NCBI RefSeq assembly: GCF_938039215.1
Contig: NZ_CALHVI010000024.1
Location: 1 to 44,641 of the forward strand
DNA length: 44,641 nucleotides
Direction of reading: 5' to 3'
Source: an uncultured Porphyromonas sp.
GTDB lineage: Bacteria; Bacteroidota; Bacteroidia; Bacteroidales; Porphyromonadaceae
The notes beneath the pieces are model-generated. The model saw nothing but the letters and a program-made list of their open reading frames with translations, was not told the DNA's origin and ran no database searches. The translations under genes and the position numbers were made by a program. Within the stretch, counting starts at the first letter, position 1, and the number at the start of each line of letters is the position of its first letter. Below are positions 1 through 8,243 of the stretch, one piece after another.

Positions 1-54
1 GTGGGTCGGTCGACCGACCTACGGTAGGTCGTCAAGGCGACCCACAGTAGGTTT
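1..54 (-). repeat. 86-bp four-palindrome intergenic element, copy 1 (cut by window start)
   Basis: Partial copy of the dispersed element. Visible are the end of unit 2 (1-8), the spacer GTCGAC, unit 3 (15-31, CGACCTACGGTAGGTCG), a 6-bp spacer and unit 4 (38-54, ending GGTTT). The right flank TTTTATTTGGGGGCTATCC is shared with copy 9 and, inverted, with copies 4 and 10, which gives the orientation. It lies just beyond the terminator of miaB. Confidence 0.9.
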
Positions 55-103
55 TATTTGGGGGCTATCCGATCAGCGTGCTCCGACGAGGAGTGGAGGG
101 CAC

Positions 104-145
104 AAAAAGAAGAGGTCGCACGATCCTGCAGGATCATGCGACCTC
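104..145 (-). terminator. Intrinsic terminator of miaB
   Basis: Inverted repeat GAGGTCGCA (112-120) / TGCGACCTC (137-145), with a further palindrome CGATCCTGCAGGATC inside. It is preceded on the plus strand by AAAAAGAA, which is a U-run for minus-strand RNA. It lies 27 bp past the miaB stop. Confidence 0.75.
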
Positions 146-171
146 CTCTATACTTATATATAAGGAGTCGG

Positions 172-1569
172 CTAGTGCGACTCGGGGACGTAGCCCTCTG
201 CAGGACGCACGGGCTTACCGATGAGTGTCGCAGCTGTGGCGGACTCGATACGCACCTCGACATACTGCCCGACACGGTAGCCTTGCTTGTCGAAGACCAC
301 GACCTTATTCTGCTGACTACGGCCAAAGAGCTGCTCTCGGGAACGCTTGCTAAAGCCTTCGATCAAGACCTCGAAGGTCTTGCCCACATCACGGAGGTTG
401 CTCTCCAGCGATAGCTGGGTCTGCAGGGCGATCATCTCCTCGAGGCGACGGATCTTCACATCCTCGGGGATATTATCCTCGAGGTACTTGGCGGCATAGG
501 TACCAGGGCGCTCGGAGTACTTGAAGAGGAAGGAATTGTCGTAGCCCACCTCACGCATCAGGCTCAGCGTGTCCTGGAAGTCCTCCTCGCTCTCATCATG
601 GAAGCCACAGAAGATATCCGACGTGATGGCGCAGTCAGGCATCACCCGACGGATGGCGGCCACACGCTCCAGATACCACTCACGTGTATAGTTGCGCTTC
701 ATGAGCTTGAGGATGCGGTCATTGCCCGACTGGGAGGGGAGGTGAATGTGCTTACAGATGTTCGGATACTTGGCCATCACAGCGATCGCCTTGTCATCCA
801 TATCCTTGGGGTGAGGCGAAGTGAAGCGGATGCGGATCTTGGGCACCGCTAGTGCCACCTGCTCCAAGAGGTCACCGAAGTCATAGACACGACCGTCGCC
901 CTCGAAACGATAGGAGTTCACATTCTGCCCAAGAAGCGTGATCTCACGATAGCCCTTCTCCTCGAGGTCCTTCACCTCACGGATAATACTCGCTAGCTCA
1001 CGGCTGCGCTCACGACCCCGGGTGTAGGGCACGATGCAGTAGGAGCAGAAGTTATTGCAGCCACGCATGATCGACACAAAGCCCGAGAGGTTGATCCCGC
1101 CGATCTTCAGCGGAAGGACATCCTTGTAGGTCTCGGTGGTGGAGAGTTCGACGTTGATCGCCTTCTCACCACGCTCTACGGCACCGACGAGGTTAGGCAA
1201 GTCAAGGTAGCTATCGGGCCCGACGACGAGATCGACGTGGTGCTTCTCGATCAGTTCGCCCTTAGCTCGCTCGGCCATACAGCCTAGGACCCCGATGATG
1301 ATGCGGCGGCGCTTCTTGCGACGGATCGAGTGGTAGTAGGCGATGCGATTAAGGACCTTCTGCTCGGCATTGTCTCGCACCGAACAGGTATTGAGGAAGA
1401 TAGCATCGGCCAGCTCTGGATCTTCGGTCAGGTGGAAACCATCCATCTGCATGATCGAAGCGACGACCTCGCTATCGGCGACGTTCATCTGACAGCCGTA
1501 GGTCTCGATATAGACACGGCGGGGGGAGGAAGAGGAAGGAGAGCTAGAGGAATGCTCGGTCTTGCTCAT
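172..1569 (-). CDS. miaB: tRNA-2-methylthio-N6-dimethylallyladenosine synthase MiaB
   Basis: Radical-SAM methylthiotransferase that adds the 2-methylthio group to i6A37 of tRNAs reading UNN codons; cytoplasmic. The 465-residue protein has the three cysteines for the auxiliary Fe-S cluster (C26 in ETYGCQMN, C62 in NTCSV, C97 in LGCMAE), the radical-SAM triad C171-x3-C175-x2-C178 (CNNFCSYC) and a C-terminal TRAM-like region, in MiaB order and length. GCNNFCSYCIVPYTRG followed by GRERSR favours MiaB over the relatives RimO and MtaB. The N-terminus has a serine-rich stretch (residues 7-15) before the conserved core, probably a disordered extension. It appears monocistronic, with a terminator just downstream. 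No clear -7/-33 promoter was found upstream. Confidence 0.96.
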   Translation of the reverse strand: MSKTEHSSSSPSSSSPRRVYIETYGCQMNVADSEVVASIMQMDGFHLTEDPELADAIFLNTCSVRDNAEQKVLNRIAYYHSIRRKKRRRIIIGVLGCMAERAKGELIEKHHVDLVVGPDSYLDLPNLVGAVERGEKAINVELSTTETYKDVLPLKIGGINLSGFVSIMRGCNNFCSYCIVPYTRGRERSRELASIIREVKDLEEKGYREITLLGQNVNSYRFEGDGRVYDFGDLLEQVALAVPKIRIRFTSPHPKDMDDKAIAVMAKYPNICKHIHLPSQSGNDRILKLMKRNYTREWYLERVAAIRRVMPDCAITSDIFCGFHDESEEDFQDTLSLMREVGYDNSFLFKYSERPGTYAAKYLEDNIPEDVKIRRLEEMIALQTQLSLESNLRDVGKTFEVLIEGFSKRSREQLFGRSQQNKVVVFDKQGYRVGQYVEVRIESATAATLIGKPVRPAEGYVPESH

Positions 1570-1628
1570 GAAAGTATAGGGGAGGTTTAAGTGATGGGGA
1601 GGGGTGGGATAAATCTTAGCAGAGCGTA

Positions 1629-1657
1629 TTGCAGGAAATAATTTATCCTTATATTTG
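1629..1657 (+). promoter_or_regulatory. Orphan Bacteroidota promoter driving a candidate small RNA
   Basis: TTG at 1629-1631, an 18-bp gap, then TATATTTG at 1650-1657, matching the Bacteroidota -33/-7 consensus. It points away from miaB into a 140-bp gap with no plus-strand gene; the next plus-strand gene starts at 8649. An intrinsic terminator follows about 50 bp downstream. Confidence 0.6.
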
Positions 1658-1662
1658 CAATG

Positions 1663-1738
1663 AAAATGTAAGATTTTTCATAGTTAAGGTTTTGGTTAAT
1701 AGGTTGGAGCTGGCTGGGAAGTCAGCTCCGCTTTTTTT
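1663..1738 (+). ncRNA. Candidate small RNA, about 75 nt
   Basis: Predicted only from its punctuation: a good -7 box ending at 1657 and a 9-bp stem plus seven T's ending at 1738. The start region can fold into a small hairpin (TGAAAA 1661-1666 / TTTTCA 1675-1680). The middle is an unpaired AU-rich stretch and the 3' part is the terminator stem. The only start codon near the 5' end opens a three-codon frame, so it is unlikely to encode a peptide. I do not recognise the family; it is too short for 6S RNA. Confidence 0.5.
1706..1738 (+). terminator. Intrinsic terminator of the candidate small RNA
   Basis: GGAGCTG (1706-1712) pairs with CAGCTCC (1723-1729). Two more pairs (one G-U) close a TGGGAA loop, and seven T's follow at 1732-1738. 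Confidence 0.75.
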
Positions 1739-1794
1739 AGCACCAAACCAAAGACCTTACTCGATCCATCCCTCCACAATAATACATACGAATG

Positions 1795-2427
1795 CTAGGG
1801 CGCATCACCGATGCGCAGGAAGTGGTAACCCTCTTGCTGTAGCCAGCGCACAGCCTCAGGCATGGCTATGCGCATATTCTTCTCGGCCTTGAGCGAGTCA
1901 TGGAAGACGATGATCGACCCGTTGCGTGCATAGCGCTGCACGTAGCCGATGATCGTCTCGGGGCTAAGCTTAGGGTTGTAGTCTCGTGTGACGACATCCC
2001 ACATCACGATCTCAAAGCTGTGGCTGAGCTCCCTATTCTGCGCAAAGCGCAGATGCCCATGGGGCGGACGGAAGTAGCGCGAATGGATCAACTCATGAGC
2101 AGCATACACATCGCGCATATACTCACTCGTGGAGTGGAAGATCCCTTGGATATGATGATAGGTATGATTGCCCACGGCATGACCTCTTCGCTTGATCTCC
2201 TCGAAGAGCTCTGGATAGCGACGCACATTGTCTGCAACACAGAAGAAGGTAGCCCGCACCCCGAGCTCATCGAGTTGGTCCAGCACCCAAGGCGTGACCT
2301 CGGGTATCGGACCATCATCAAACGTAAGGTAGATACTCTTCCCCGTGATCGCTGGGATACGCCAGCGTGCTCCGGGGACAAGCATGCGGTACCACATGGG
2401 TACACGACAGAGAAGACGCTCGACCAT
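1795..2427 (-). CDS. Polysaccharide deacetylase (NodB/CE4 family)
   Basis: Carbohydrate esterase family 4 enzyme; such enzymes remove N- or O-acetyl groups from glycans such as peptidoglycan or poly-GlcNAc. The 210-residue protein carries the NodB motifs in order: TFDDGP (35-40, catalytic Asp and metal Asp), HTYHH (88-92, metal histidines), RPPHG (120-124), WDVVTRDY (143-150) and IIVFHDS (172-178, catalytic His). There is no clear signal peptide, so cytoplasmic or membrane-proximal action is possible. Its start lies only 8 bp beyond the stop of the upstream DUF2723 membrane protein, so the two are almost certainly co-transcribed. The substrate cannot be read from sequence. Confidence 0.9.
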   Translation of the reverse strand: MVERLLCRVPMWYRMLVPGARWRIPAITGKSIYLTFDDGPIPEVTPWVLDQLDELGVRATFFCVADNVRRYPELFEEIKRRGHAVGNHTYHHIQGIFHSTSEYMRDVYAAHELIHSRYFRPPHGHLRFAQNRELSHSFEIVMWDVVTRDYNPKLSPETIIGYVQRYARNGSIIVFHDSLKAEKNMRIAMPEAVRWLQQEGYHFLRIGDAP

Positions 2428-2435
2428 CCTCGGTC

Positions 2436-5400
2436 TTACTCTTGAGGGGCTACTCCTAGACGACGCAGAAGAGCAGCAATCTGACCTTCGTACGCCTTGA
2501 GCGCATCAGACTGATACATCTTGGAGAAGTCCAGTGCATACGAGATCGCCGTATAAGCATCCTGCAGGTCGCCATGACGAGAGACTTCGTCGAACTTCTC
2601 AGGGGAGAGCTGTACCGCCCAAGCCAGCGTACTGAGGCTGCGACGAGCGATCGCCTGAAGGACGTGATCCGCCTCCTTCTTCATCTCTGCACGATAGAGC
2701 GCATCGGCGAAGTAAAGAGCACTCGTCTCGTAGGGGACATTCTCCTCGAGGATGACACTCATACACTTGCGGAGGATAGCTTGAGCCTTCGCCTTGTCTC
2801 CACGCTCCAGATAGCCGACAGCTAGCGGGGTGAAGATCTGGTTGCGCAGGGTCGAGACGATCCCACGAGCATTCTCATCGAAGTAGGTACCAGGCTTATC
2901 AGCCCCACACCAGCGGAACTTCGTCATCACCGTCTCATACATGCGATCCAGATTGCCGATACCGTAGTCGAGGGTACGACCAGCGCTATCGACACGGGGC
3001 GCTAGAGGAAGGAGCTGCGAAGCCATACCCGTCTGCACCATGCTAGCGGTCATCCCGTTGAAGGCATTGCGTGGCGAGGTGATGGCCCAGTAGATGGGAC
3101 GCTCCCAATTGTTCGATGCCAAGAGATCCAGCACCGAGAGCCCACCGATATCTGCATACTGACGGCCTGCCTGAGAGAGGGAGAGCTGGGGGGTGATGTA
3201 CTGCACGAGATCGGGGAAGCTCTTAGCTAGGCGCTGAGCTACGGCAGCCGAGTCTACGGGGAGAACGAGGTTCGCCGTAGGAACGATACCAGGAGAGCTA
3301 GGGCCTCGGGTCTCCAGCTTGGAGAAGGCCTGCTGGACGGTCGCCTCGTTGGGATTATTCGGGTCGATCAGGGCGTAGTTCGTATAGTAGTAATAGGACT
3401 TAGGTAGGAGCCCAAGGGGTACGGGCTTTCCTTCGTATGCCTGCTTCTTCATCTGATCGATGTACCAGTCGCCAGAGAGGTAAGAGAGATTGACCGTACG
3501 AATGTCGGTACGGATCCCTTCGACCTCCTGAGCGTACCAGAGCGGGAAGGTATCATTGTCCCCATAGCAGAAGAGGATCGCATTGGGTTCGCAGCTCTCG
3601 AGGTAGTTGCGTCCCATGTCACTGGCGACGGTGCGCCCAGAGCGGTCATGGTCGTCCCAGTTCTGTCCTGCCATCTGCAGAGGCACGAGTAGAGCCACCA
3701 GCGTCACTACACCAGCAGCGGTAGCAGAGACGAGGGCGGGGGCTTCGTCATCAGAGGTCTTCTTGCGATCGGCAGGCTTAGTCATCAGACGAGTAGCGAG
3801 CGTAGCGATGGCTGCCACCCCAAAGCCGATCCAGATGGCGAAGGCATAGAAGGAGCCGACATAAGCATAGTCACGTTCACGGGGCTGCCCTGGGTACTGG
3901 TTGAGGTAAAGCACGATGGCGATCCCCGTCATGAAGAAGAGCATGAAGGTGACCCAGAAGCTCTCTACCCCACGCTTCCCCTGTCCGATCTGGAAGAAGA
4001 GACCGAGGAGCCCCAAGAGAAGAGGAAGGGCATAGTAGACATTGTGCCCCTTGTTGGCGGTCATATCCTCTGGGTAAGCGGAGCTATCTCCATAGAAGAA
4101 GGAGTCGATGAAGGAGATCCCTGTGATCGCCCCTCCACGTAGGAGGCTACCATCACCCTGCAGGTCGTTCTGTCGTCCGGCGAAGTTCCACATGAAGTAG
4201 CGCCAGTACATGTAGGTGAGCTGGTAGTTGAGGAAGTAGGTGATATTGTCCCCAAACGAAGGGATGGTCATATCATCTGCCGCACGACCCATCCACGTAT
4301 TGTACATCTGGGCGTGTCTACGCTCATAGACACGGGGGAAAAGCATCATGCCCGAGCTTTCGTATTCGGGCTCATCTTCCTTGGCACGGACGACGTACTT
4401 ATCGGGGTCAGAGGGGTTGTCCTTATGGATACGGCCGTAGGTAGGCTCCTTGTCCTTGAAGACAGGGCGACCATCCGAGCCGACCTTATATTCGGAGGCA
4501 AAAGTAGGCCCATAGAAGAGGGGCGCAGAGCCGTACTGCTCACGAGCGAGGTAGTAGCGGAGGGAGAAGGCATCAGCGGGAGCATTCTCGTTCATCGGCG
4601 GATCTGCCACGGCACGCACCAGGATCACTCCATAGGAGGAGAAGCCCATAGCGATAGCCACGAGGCACATCTGTACGGTATGCACCGCACGAGCCGTGAG
4701 ACCCTTGTACCAATAGAAGAAGGAGCCGATCGCAGCGGCGATCAGGAAGGCAATGATACCATCTCCGATGAGTGGCAGCCCCATGAAGATGAGGGAGAGC
4801 ACGATGGAGAGGCGGAAGCGATGGGATCCTAGATGCTTCTCATCCTTCAGGGCCAGCTCGGTCTCATACACACCCCAGATGAGGATGCCGACGAGGATAG
4901 CCAGATAGATGTACACTCCCTGATTGTAGCTCAGGCCTAGACTGTTGACGAAGAACATATCCCACTTACCTGCCAGCTTGGGCACACCCTGCACCACGCC
5001 GTACATCATCAGTCCCACGAGGGCAAACGATGCGACGAGCGAGAGCACACTACCCTTGAGCGTCGGTGTCTTAGCACGACGGAAGTAGTAGACGAGCGCC
5101 ATCGCAGGCAGGCAAAGGAGGTTCAGTAGGTGTACGCCGATACTCAGCCCCATCAGGTAGGCGATGAGGATGAGCCAGCGGTCGGAGCGCTCGTACTTAC
5201 TGCGCTCTTCCCACTTAAAGATCAACCAGAAGACCACCGCCGTGAAGAGCGAACTGAAGGCATAAACCTCAGCCTCCACAGCGCTGAACCAGAAGGAATC
5301 CGAGAAGGTGTAGACCAAGCTACCCACGAGTCCCGACCCGAGGATAGCCACGCCCTGCCCTAGAGTCATCACCTCGCCGACGGGATCAAGACCCTGCTCA

Positions 5401-5741
5401 CCGAGGTGCGCCTTCGGGCTAAGGACACGACGCACCATGTGCGTGATCGTCCAAAAGAGGAAGAGGATAGTAAGCCCACTGAGTACTGCACTCGTGGCAT
5501 TGGTCAAGACGGCGGCACGCTCTGGGCTTCCCCCGAGGTGAGAGATTACATTGTAGACCAGCATGTAGAAGGGGGCACCGGGAGGGTGACCGATCTCCAG
5601 CTTGTAGTCACATGCGATGAACTCCGCACAGTCCCAGAGGCTTGCTGAGGGACCGATGGTCAGGAGGTAAGTCAAGGTAGCGATCACGAAGACCGCCCAA
5701 CCGAGGAGGTTATTGGCTCGATTAAATTGCTTCCAATTCAT
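2436..5741 (-). CDS. DUF2723 / TMEM260-like polytopic membrane protein
   Basis: Large inner-membrane protein (1101 residues) of the DUF2723 family. The N-terminal block is typical: a transmembrane segment at about residues 13-32, then the conserved stretch WDCAEFIACDYKLEIGHPPG with acidic residues just outside the membrane, as in GT-C glycosyltransferases. Many further hydrophobic helices run to about residue 680, and the last 400 residues are mostly soluble (YGDNDTFPLWYAQEVEG onward). The eukaryotic homologue TMEM260 is an O-mannosyltransferase (family GT117), so a role in protein O-glycosylation is plausible but inferred. The downstream deacetylase is 8 bp away. The start is supported by the typical MNWKQFNRANNLLGW N-terminus and a -7 box 67 bp upstream. 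Confidence 0.88.
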   Translation of the reverse strand: MNWKQFNRANNLLGWAVFVIATLTYLLTIGPSASLWDCAEFIACDYKLEIGHPPGAPFYMLVYNVISHLGGSPERAAVLTNATSAVLSGLTILFLFWTITHMVRRVLSPKAHLGEQGLDPVGEVMTLGQGVAILGSGLVGSLVYTFSDSFWFSAVEAEVYAFSSLFTAVVFWLIFKWEERSKYERSDRWLILIAYLMGLSIGVHLLNLLCLPAMALVYYFRRAKTPTLKGSVLSLVASFALVGLMMYGVVQGVPKLAGKWDMFFVNSLGLSYNQGVYIYLAILVGILIWGVYETELALKDEKHLGSHRFRLSIVLSLIFMGLPLIGDGIIAFLIAAAIGSFFYWYKGLTARAVHTVQMCLVAIAMGFSSYGVILVRAVADPPMNENAPADAFSLRYYLAREQYGSAPLFYGPTFASEYKVGSDGRPVFKDKEPTYGRIHKDNPSDPDKYVVRAKEDEPEYESSGMMLFPRVYERRHAQMYNTWMGRAADDMTIPSFGDNITYFLNYQLTYMYWRYFMWNFAGRQNDLQGDGSLLRGGAITGISFIDSFFYGDSSAYPEDMTANKGHNVYYALPLLLGLLGLFFQIGQGKRGVESFWVTFMLFFMTGIAIVLYLNQYPGQPRERDYAYVGSFYAFAIWIGFGVAAIATLATRLMTKPADRKKTSDDEAPALVSATAAGVVTLVALLVPLQMAGQNWDDHDRSGRTVASDMGRNYLESCEPNAILFCYGDNDTFPLWYAQEVEGIRTDIRTVNLSYLSGDWYIDQMKKQAYEGKPVPLGLLPKSYYYYTNYALIDPNNPNEATVQQAFSKLETRGPSSPGIVPTANLVLPVDSAAVAQRLAKSFPDLVQYITPQLSLSQAGRQYADIGGLSVLDLLASNNWERPIYWAITSPRNAFNGMTASMVQTGMASQLLPLAPRVDSAGRTLDYGIGNLDRMYETVMTKFRWCGADKPGTYFDENARGIVSTLRNQIFTPLAVGYLERGDKAKAQAILRKCMSVILEENVPYETSALYFADALYRAEMKKEADHVLQAIARRSLSTLAWAVQLSPEKFDEVSRHGDLQDAYTAISYALDFSKMYQSDALKAYEGQIAALLRRLGVAPQE

Positions 5742-5807
5742 GTACTGCTACGTTTAAGCTCCCTGAGCTACGTCTCTACGACAGAGCGTAGTGGGCTATA
5801 TTAGTTG

Positions 5808-5815
5808 CAAAGATA
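5808..5815 (-). promoter_or_regulatory. -7 promoter box for the DUF2723-deacetylase operon
   Basis: On the minus strand this reads TATCTTTG, a match to TAnnTTTG. It gives a leader of about 60 nt that contains a small hairpin (TACG...CGTA arms). No convincing -33 TTTG was seen. Confidence 0.55.
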
Positions 5816-6030
5816 GCGATATAAGGCGACACCCTGCGGGGCGGAGCTAGCCAAGGGCGGGTGAAGGCTCTACTTCCCCGCTCATCAGCCCCATTTACGG
5901 AGGGTGTATCCGAAGAGCTAGAGGCAGGAGAAAGCCCCCGCCTCACCACCCTATCCCGAGAGCCCTCGCCACGAAGTCTGAGACCTTAGCCAGAACCCGC
6001 CCTTAAGCAAACTTGCGAAGGGGTAAAAAA
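5816..6030. other. Non-coding spacer upstream of the DUF2723 operon
   Basis: About 215 bp between the DUF2723 promoter and repeat copy 2. It is GC-rich, with no open frame that resembles a protein. I see no RNA gene or strong hairpin, only loosely repeated GAGAGCCC / GGGCGGG words like those around other copies of the element. Confidence 0.5.
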
Positions 6031-6116
6031 CGACCTACCGTAGGTCGCCAATAAAACCTACTGTGGGTCGGTCGACCGACCTACCGTAGGTCGTCGAGGC
6101 GACCCACAGTAGGTTG
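6031..6116 (-). repeat. 86-bp four-palindrome intergenic element, copy 2
   Basis: Four 17-bp units at 6031-6047, 6054-6070, 6077-6093 and 6100-6116, separated by CCAATA, GTCGAC and TCGAGG. Unit 2 (AAACCTACTGTGGGTCG) and unit 4 are reverse complements at 16 of 17 positions. It sits upstream of the DUF2723 promoter and past the terminator of the APH-fold gene. Confidence 0.95.
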
Positions 6117-6185
6117 CTCGAGGGGCCTTCAGAGAGCCGCCTCTAGAGCGGGCTAGACAAGCGAACTTCTCCCTCCACGACCTTA

Positions 6186-6238
6186 GAGAAAAAGAAGTGG
6201 CTACAGACCTGCCCCTTCTGAGGGGAGTCTGTAGCCAC
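6186..6238 (-). terminator. Intrinsic terminator of the APH-fold gene
   Basis: GTGGCTACAGAC (6197-6208) pairs with GTCTGTAGCCAC (6227-6238). The plus-strand run GAGAAAAAGAA (6186-6196) gives the U-tract on minus-strand RNA. It lies 25 bp past the stop codon. Confidence 0.85.
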
Positions 6239-6263
6239 ACTATATATAAGGTATGAGTTTAGC

Positions 6264-7334
6264 CTAGGCTAGGAGTGCTTCCATTTCTTCGGCCTTCTCT
6301 TCGAGGCACTGGAGGTAGCGGAGCTGAGCACGTGTACGCTGGAGGTTGTGCTCGGGGAAGTGGATCTTGAAGTAGGTATCCCCATTGATGTAGTCCACGA
6401 GGAAGCGCACCGTCTGCATGTAAGTCATCAGACGACCGCCGTAAGCGATGAGGCTACGCTCGGTAGGAGTAAGGAACTTCCCAGCCGTCGAGAGATACCC
6501 TTCGACAAAGGCCTTATAGATCTCCATATTGACACCGATCTTCGAGAGATCAGCCTCATCTTCGGGGGCGAAGTTGACACCCGTACGGATGAAGTCCCCG
6601 ACATCGCTCAGGATGAAGCCTGGCATCACCGTATCCCAGTCGACGACGCAGAGCACGACACCCGACTTATCGAAGAGGACATTATCCACCTTGGTATCGC
6701 AGTGGATGGTGCGCTTGGGGAGCTTACCCTCAGCGTAGAGCTTCTCCTGCACGAGCATGGTATCTCGACGGCGGTCGATCTCCTCGATGATATCACGGAC
6801 GGAGGCGACACGACCGCAAGGGTCCTTCTCGATCGCCTCACGGAGCTGCTCCAGACGGAAGGGCATGCTGTGGAAGTTCTCAATCGTCTCCCCGAGTACC
6901 CCTTCGGGGATGACGGAGAGGATCTCCTCGAACTGACCGAAAGCCTCACCAGCATGATAGGCAGCCTTGGGGCTCAGCGTCGAGAGGCTCATGCTCTCGG
7001 GGATGAAGCGACAGAGTCGCCAGTAGTTCTCACCGTCGTAGTAATAGTTCTTCGTAGGATCATCCAGCAAGGGGAAGAAATGAAGATACTTACGATCGCA
7101 CTCGGGATCACCGTCGGCCTCTAGGCGCTGGCGAAGGGTGTCGGAGACGATGCCGACATTGCGCTGCAGCACCTCGATACGAGGGAAGACGTGGTGATTG
7201 ACTCGCTGTAGGATCCAGCGACGCTCGCCAGAGCGGTCAGAGATGACGTAGGTATCGTTGATGTGGCCGTTGCCAAAGGGCTGTACCTCCCCGATGTCAC
7301 TAAGGGGTACAAACTTGCTAATGATTTGCTCCAT
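6264..7334 (-). CDS. Phosphotransferase of the APH/choline-kinase fold; possible N-acetylhexosamine 1-kinase
   Basis: Small-molecule kinase with the aminoglycoside-phosphotransferase fold, 356 residues. The catalytic loop HCDTKVDNVLFD and the metal-binding VVDWDTVMPG are clear. The pairing of DTK and DxDTVMPG resembles N-acetylhexosamine 1-kinases (NahK type), which phosphorylate GlcNAc/GalNAc at C1; that substrate is inferred and aminoglycoside resistance is not suggested. The frame is open to 7385, but the ATG at 7334 (MEQIISKFV) is preferred: a TATCTTTG box lies at 7363-7370, and the longer form would run into the terminator of the upstream gene. Monocistronic, with its own terminator. Confidence 0.85.
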   Translation of the reverse strand: MEQIISKFVPLSDIGEVQPFGNGHINDTYVISDRSGERRWILQRVNHHVFPRIEVLQRNVGIVSDTLRQRLEADGDPECDRKYLHFFPLLDDPTKNYYYDGENYWRLCRFIPESMSLSTLSPKAAYHAGEAFGQFEEILSVIPEGVLGETIENFHSMPFRLEQLREAIEKDPCGRVASVRDIIEEIDRRRDTMLVQEKLYAEGKLPKRTIHCDTKVDNVLFDKSGVVLCVVDWDTVMPGFILSDVGDFIRTGVNFAPEDEADLSKIGVNMEIYKAFVEGYLSTAGKFLTPTERSLIAYGGRLMTYMQTVRFLVDYINGDTYFKIHFPEHNLQRTRAQLRYLQCLEEKAEEMEALLA

Positions 7335-7362
7335 GTGAAGTAAACTATTCGATTGATAGTCG

Positions 7363-7370
7363 CAAAGATA
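7363..7370 (-). promoter_or_regulatory. -7 promoter box for the APH-fold gene
   Basis: Minus-strand TATCTTTG, 28 bp upstream of the preferred ATG. It excludes the longer start at 7385. Confidence 0.6.
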
Positions 7371-7373
7371 CAC

Positions 7374-7421
7374 TAAAAAGGCCATCCCCGCTGCAGCACT
7401 GAGGCTACAGCGGGGATGGCC
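7374..7421 (-). terminator. Intrinsic terminator of the outer-membrane barrel gene
   Basis: GGCCATCCCCGCTG (7380-7393) pairs exactly with CAGCGGGGATGGCC (7408-7421). The adjoining AAAAA (7375-7379) gives a U-run on the minus strand. It directly abuts the promoter of the next gene. Confidence 0.85.
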
Positions 7422-7457
7422 ATGGTCACCCGCTAGAGAGCGAGTCCCTATTCGGGT

Positions 7458-8051
7458 TTAGAAGCGATAGCCGACCCCGATGAAGAAGGAAGAGTTCTTA
7501 TTGCTTGCCTTCTGGACAGCATCCTTGAGGGAGTTCACCAGACCAAGTTCGGTACCAACACGGAGGTAGAGCTTACTGTACTCGAGTGCAGCAGAAGCAT
7601 TGAAACCAACGTCGAAACGCTTGCGGTCGCCGCTCTTGAAGGCATCGATTGCCCCCTTGACATCAGATACAGAAGAGATACCATAGGAGAAGGAAGGACC
7701 AGCTTCGACAGATACAGCGAGGTTGTCACCAAAGCCTGCACGGATACCCAGGTCTACGGGTACGCTCAGATAGTTGAGCCCGAGAGACGTATTGGAGTAC
7801 TTAGCCCCTTCCTGACGGAAGGTAACCCCAGGTGCGATATATACGCCTGCAGCGAGGTCGATTTCGGCAGCGACGCTAGCACGGAAGCCTGGACGTACCT
7901 TGAGACCATCGAGTGTACCGCCATCAGCCTTAGTGATGACCGAGCGAGCGAAGTTCCCTGCGACTTCTACACGAGGATGGATAGCGATCTGAGCTTGAGC
8001 TGAGAGCACGCCTGCAACGAGTGCGAAGGCGGCGAAAATTAGCTTCTTCAT
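7458..8051 (-). CDS. Small outer-membrane beta-barrel protein
   Basis: 197-residue secreted protein with a classic signal peptide (MKKLIFAAFALVAGVLSAQAQ). The mature part is made of short alternating amphipathic strands (for example VRPGFRASVAAEIDLAAGVYIAPGVTFRQEG) and ends in an aromatic residue (GVGYRF), typical of an 8-strand outer-membrane barrel of the porin-family OMP_b-brl type. The function is not recognisable; small barrels of this type are abundant surface proteins in Bacteroidota. It is monocistronic, with a strong terminator after the stop. A weak -7-like TAACTTTA is present on the minus strand upstream. Confidence 0.85.
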   Translation of the reverse strand: MKKLIFAAFALVAGVLSAQAQIAIHPRVEVAGNFARSVITKADGGTLDGLKVRPGFRASVAAEIDLAAGVYIAPGVTFRQEGAKYSNTSLGLNYLSVPVDLGIRAGFGDNLAVSVEAGPSFSYGISSVSDVKGAIDAFKSGDRKRFDVGFNASAALEYSKLYLRVGTELGLVNSLKDAVQKASNKNSSFFIGVGYRF

Positions 8052-8243
8052 ATTCGTTCTTTCTTTAGGTGTACGCTACGAGATTAGCCCGTAGCCGAGG
8101 GTTAAAGTTACACATTTTGACATAAAAACCATATATCGGTATTTCCCCAGGTCAAATTAAGGTGCATCATCGGAGACTTCTGCCCTCGAATTAGCCCTTA
8201 TCACAGACCCGCATTATTAGCGGGATCTCGAGCCCCCCAATTC

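Noticed and set aside
6058..6240. Open frames running through the 86-bp elements (also 27508-27726, 34574-34897, 43238-43477 and the tail of 27275-27643).
   Set aside because: They only translate the repeat (recurrent PTVGR/LTDPR words) with no family similarity or promoter. The palindromes happen to lack stops in some frames.
6348..7124. Long antisense open frame (258 codons) over the APH-fold gene, and many similar long antisense frames (for example 12529-13251, 19350-20000, 15086-15712).
   Set aside because: They are shadows of strongly conserved genes in GC-rich DNA, with no recognisable domains or signals.
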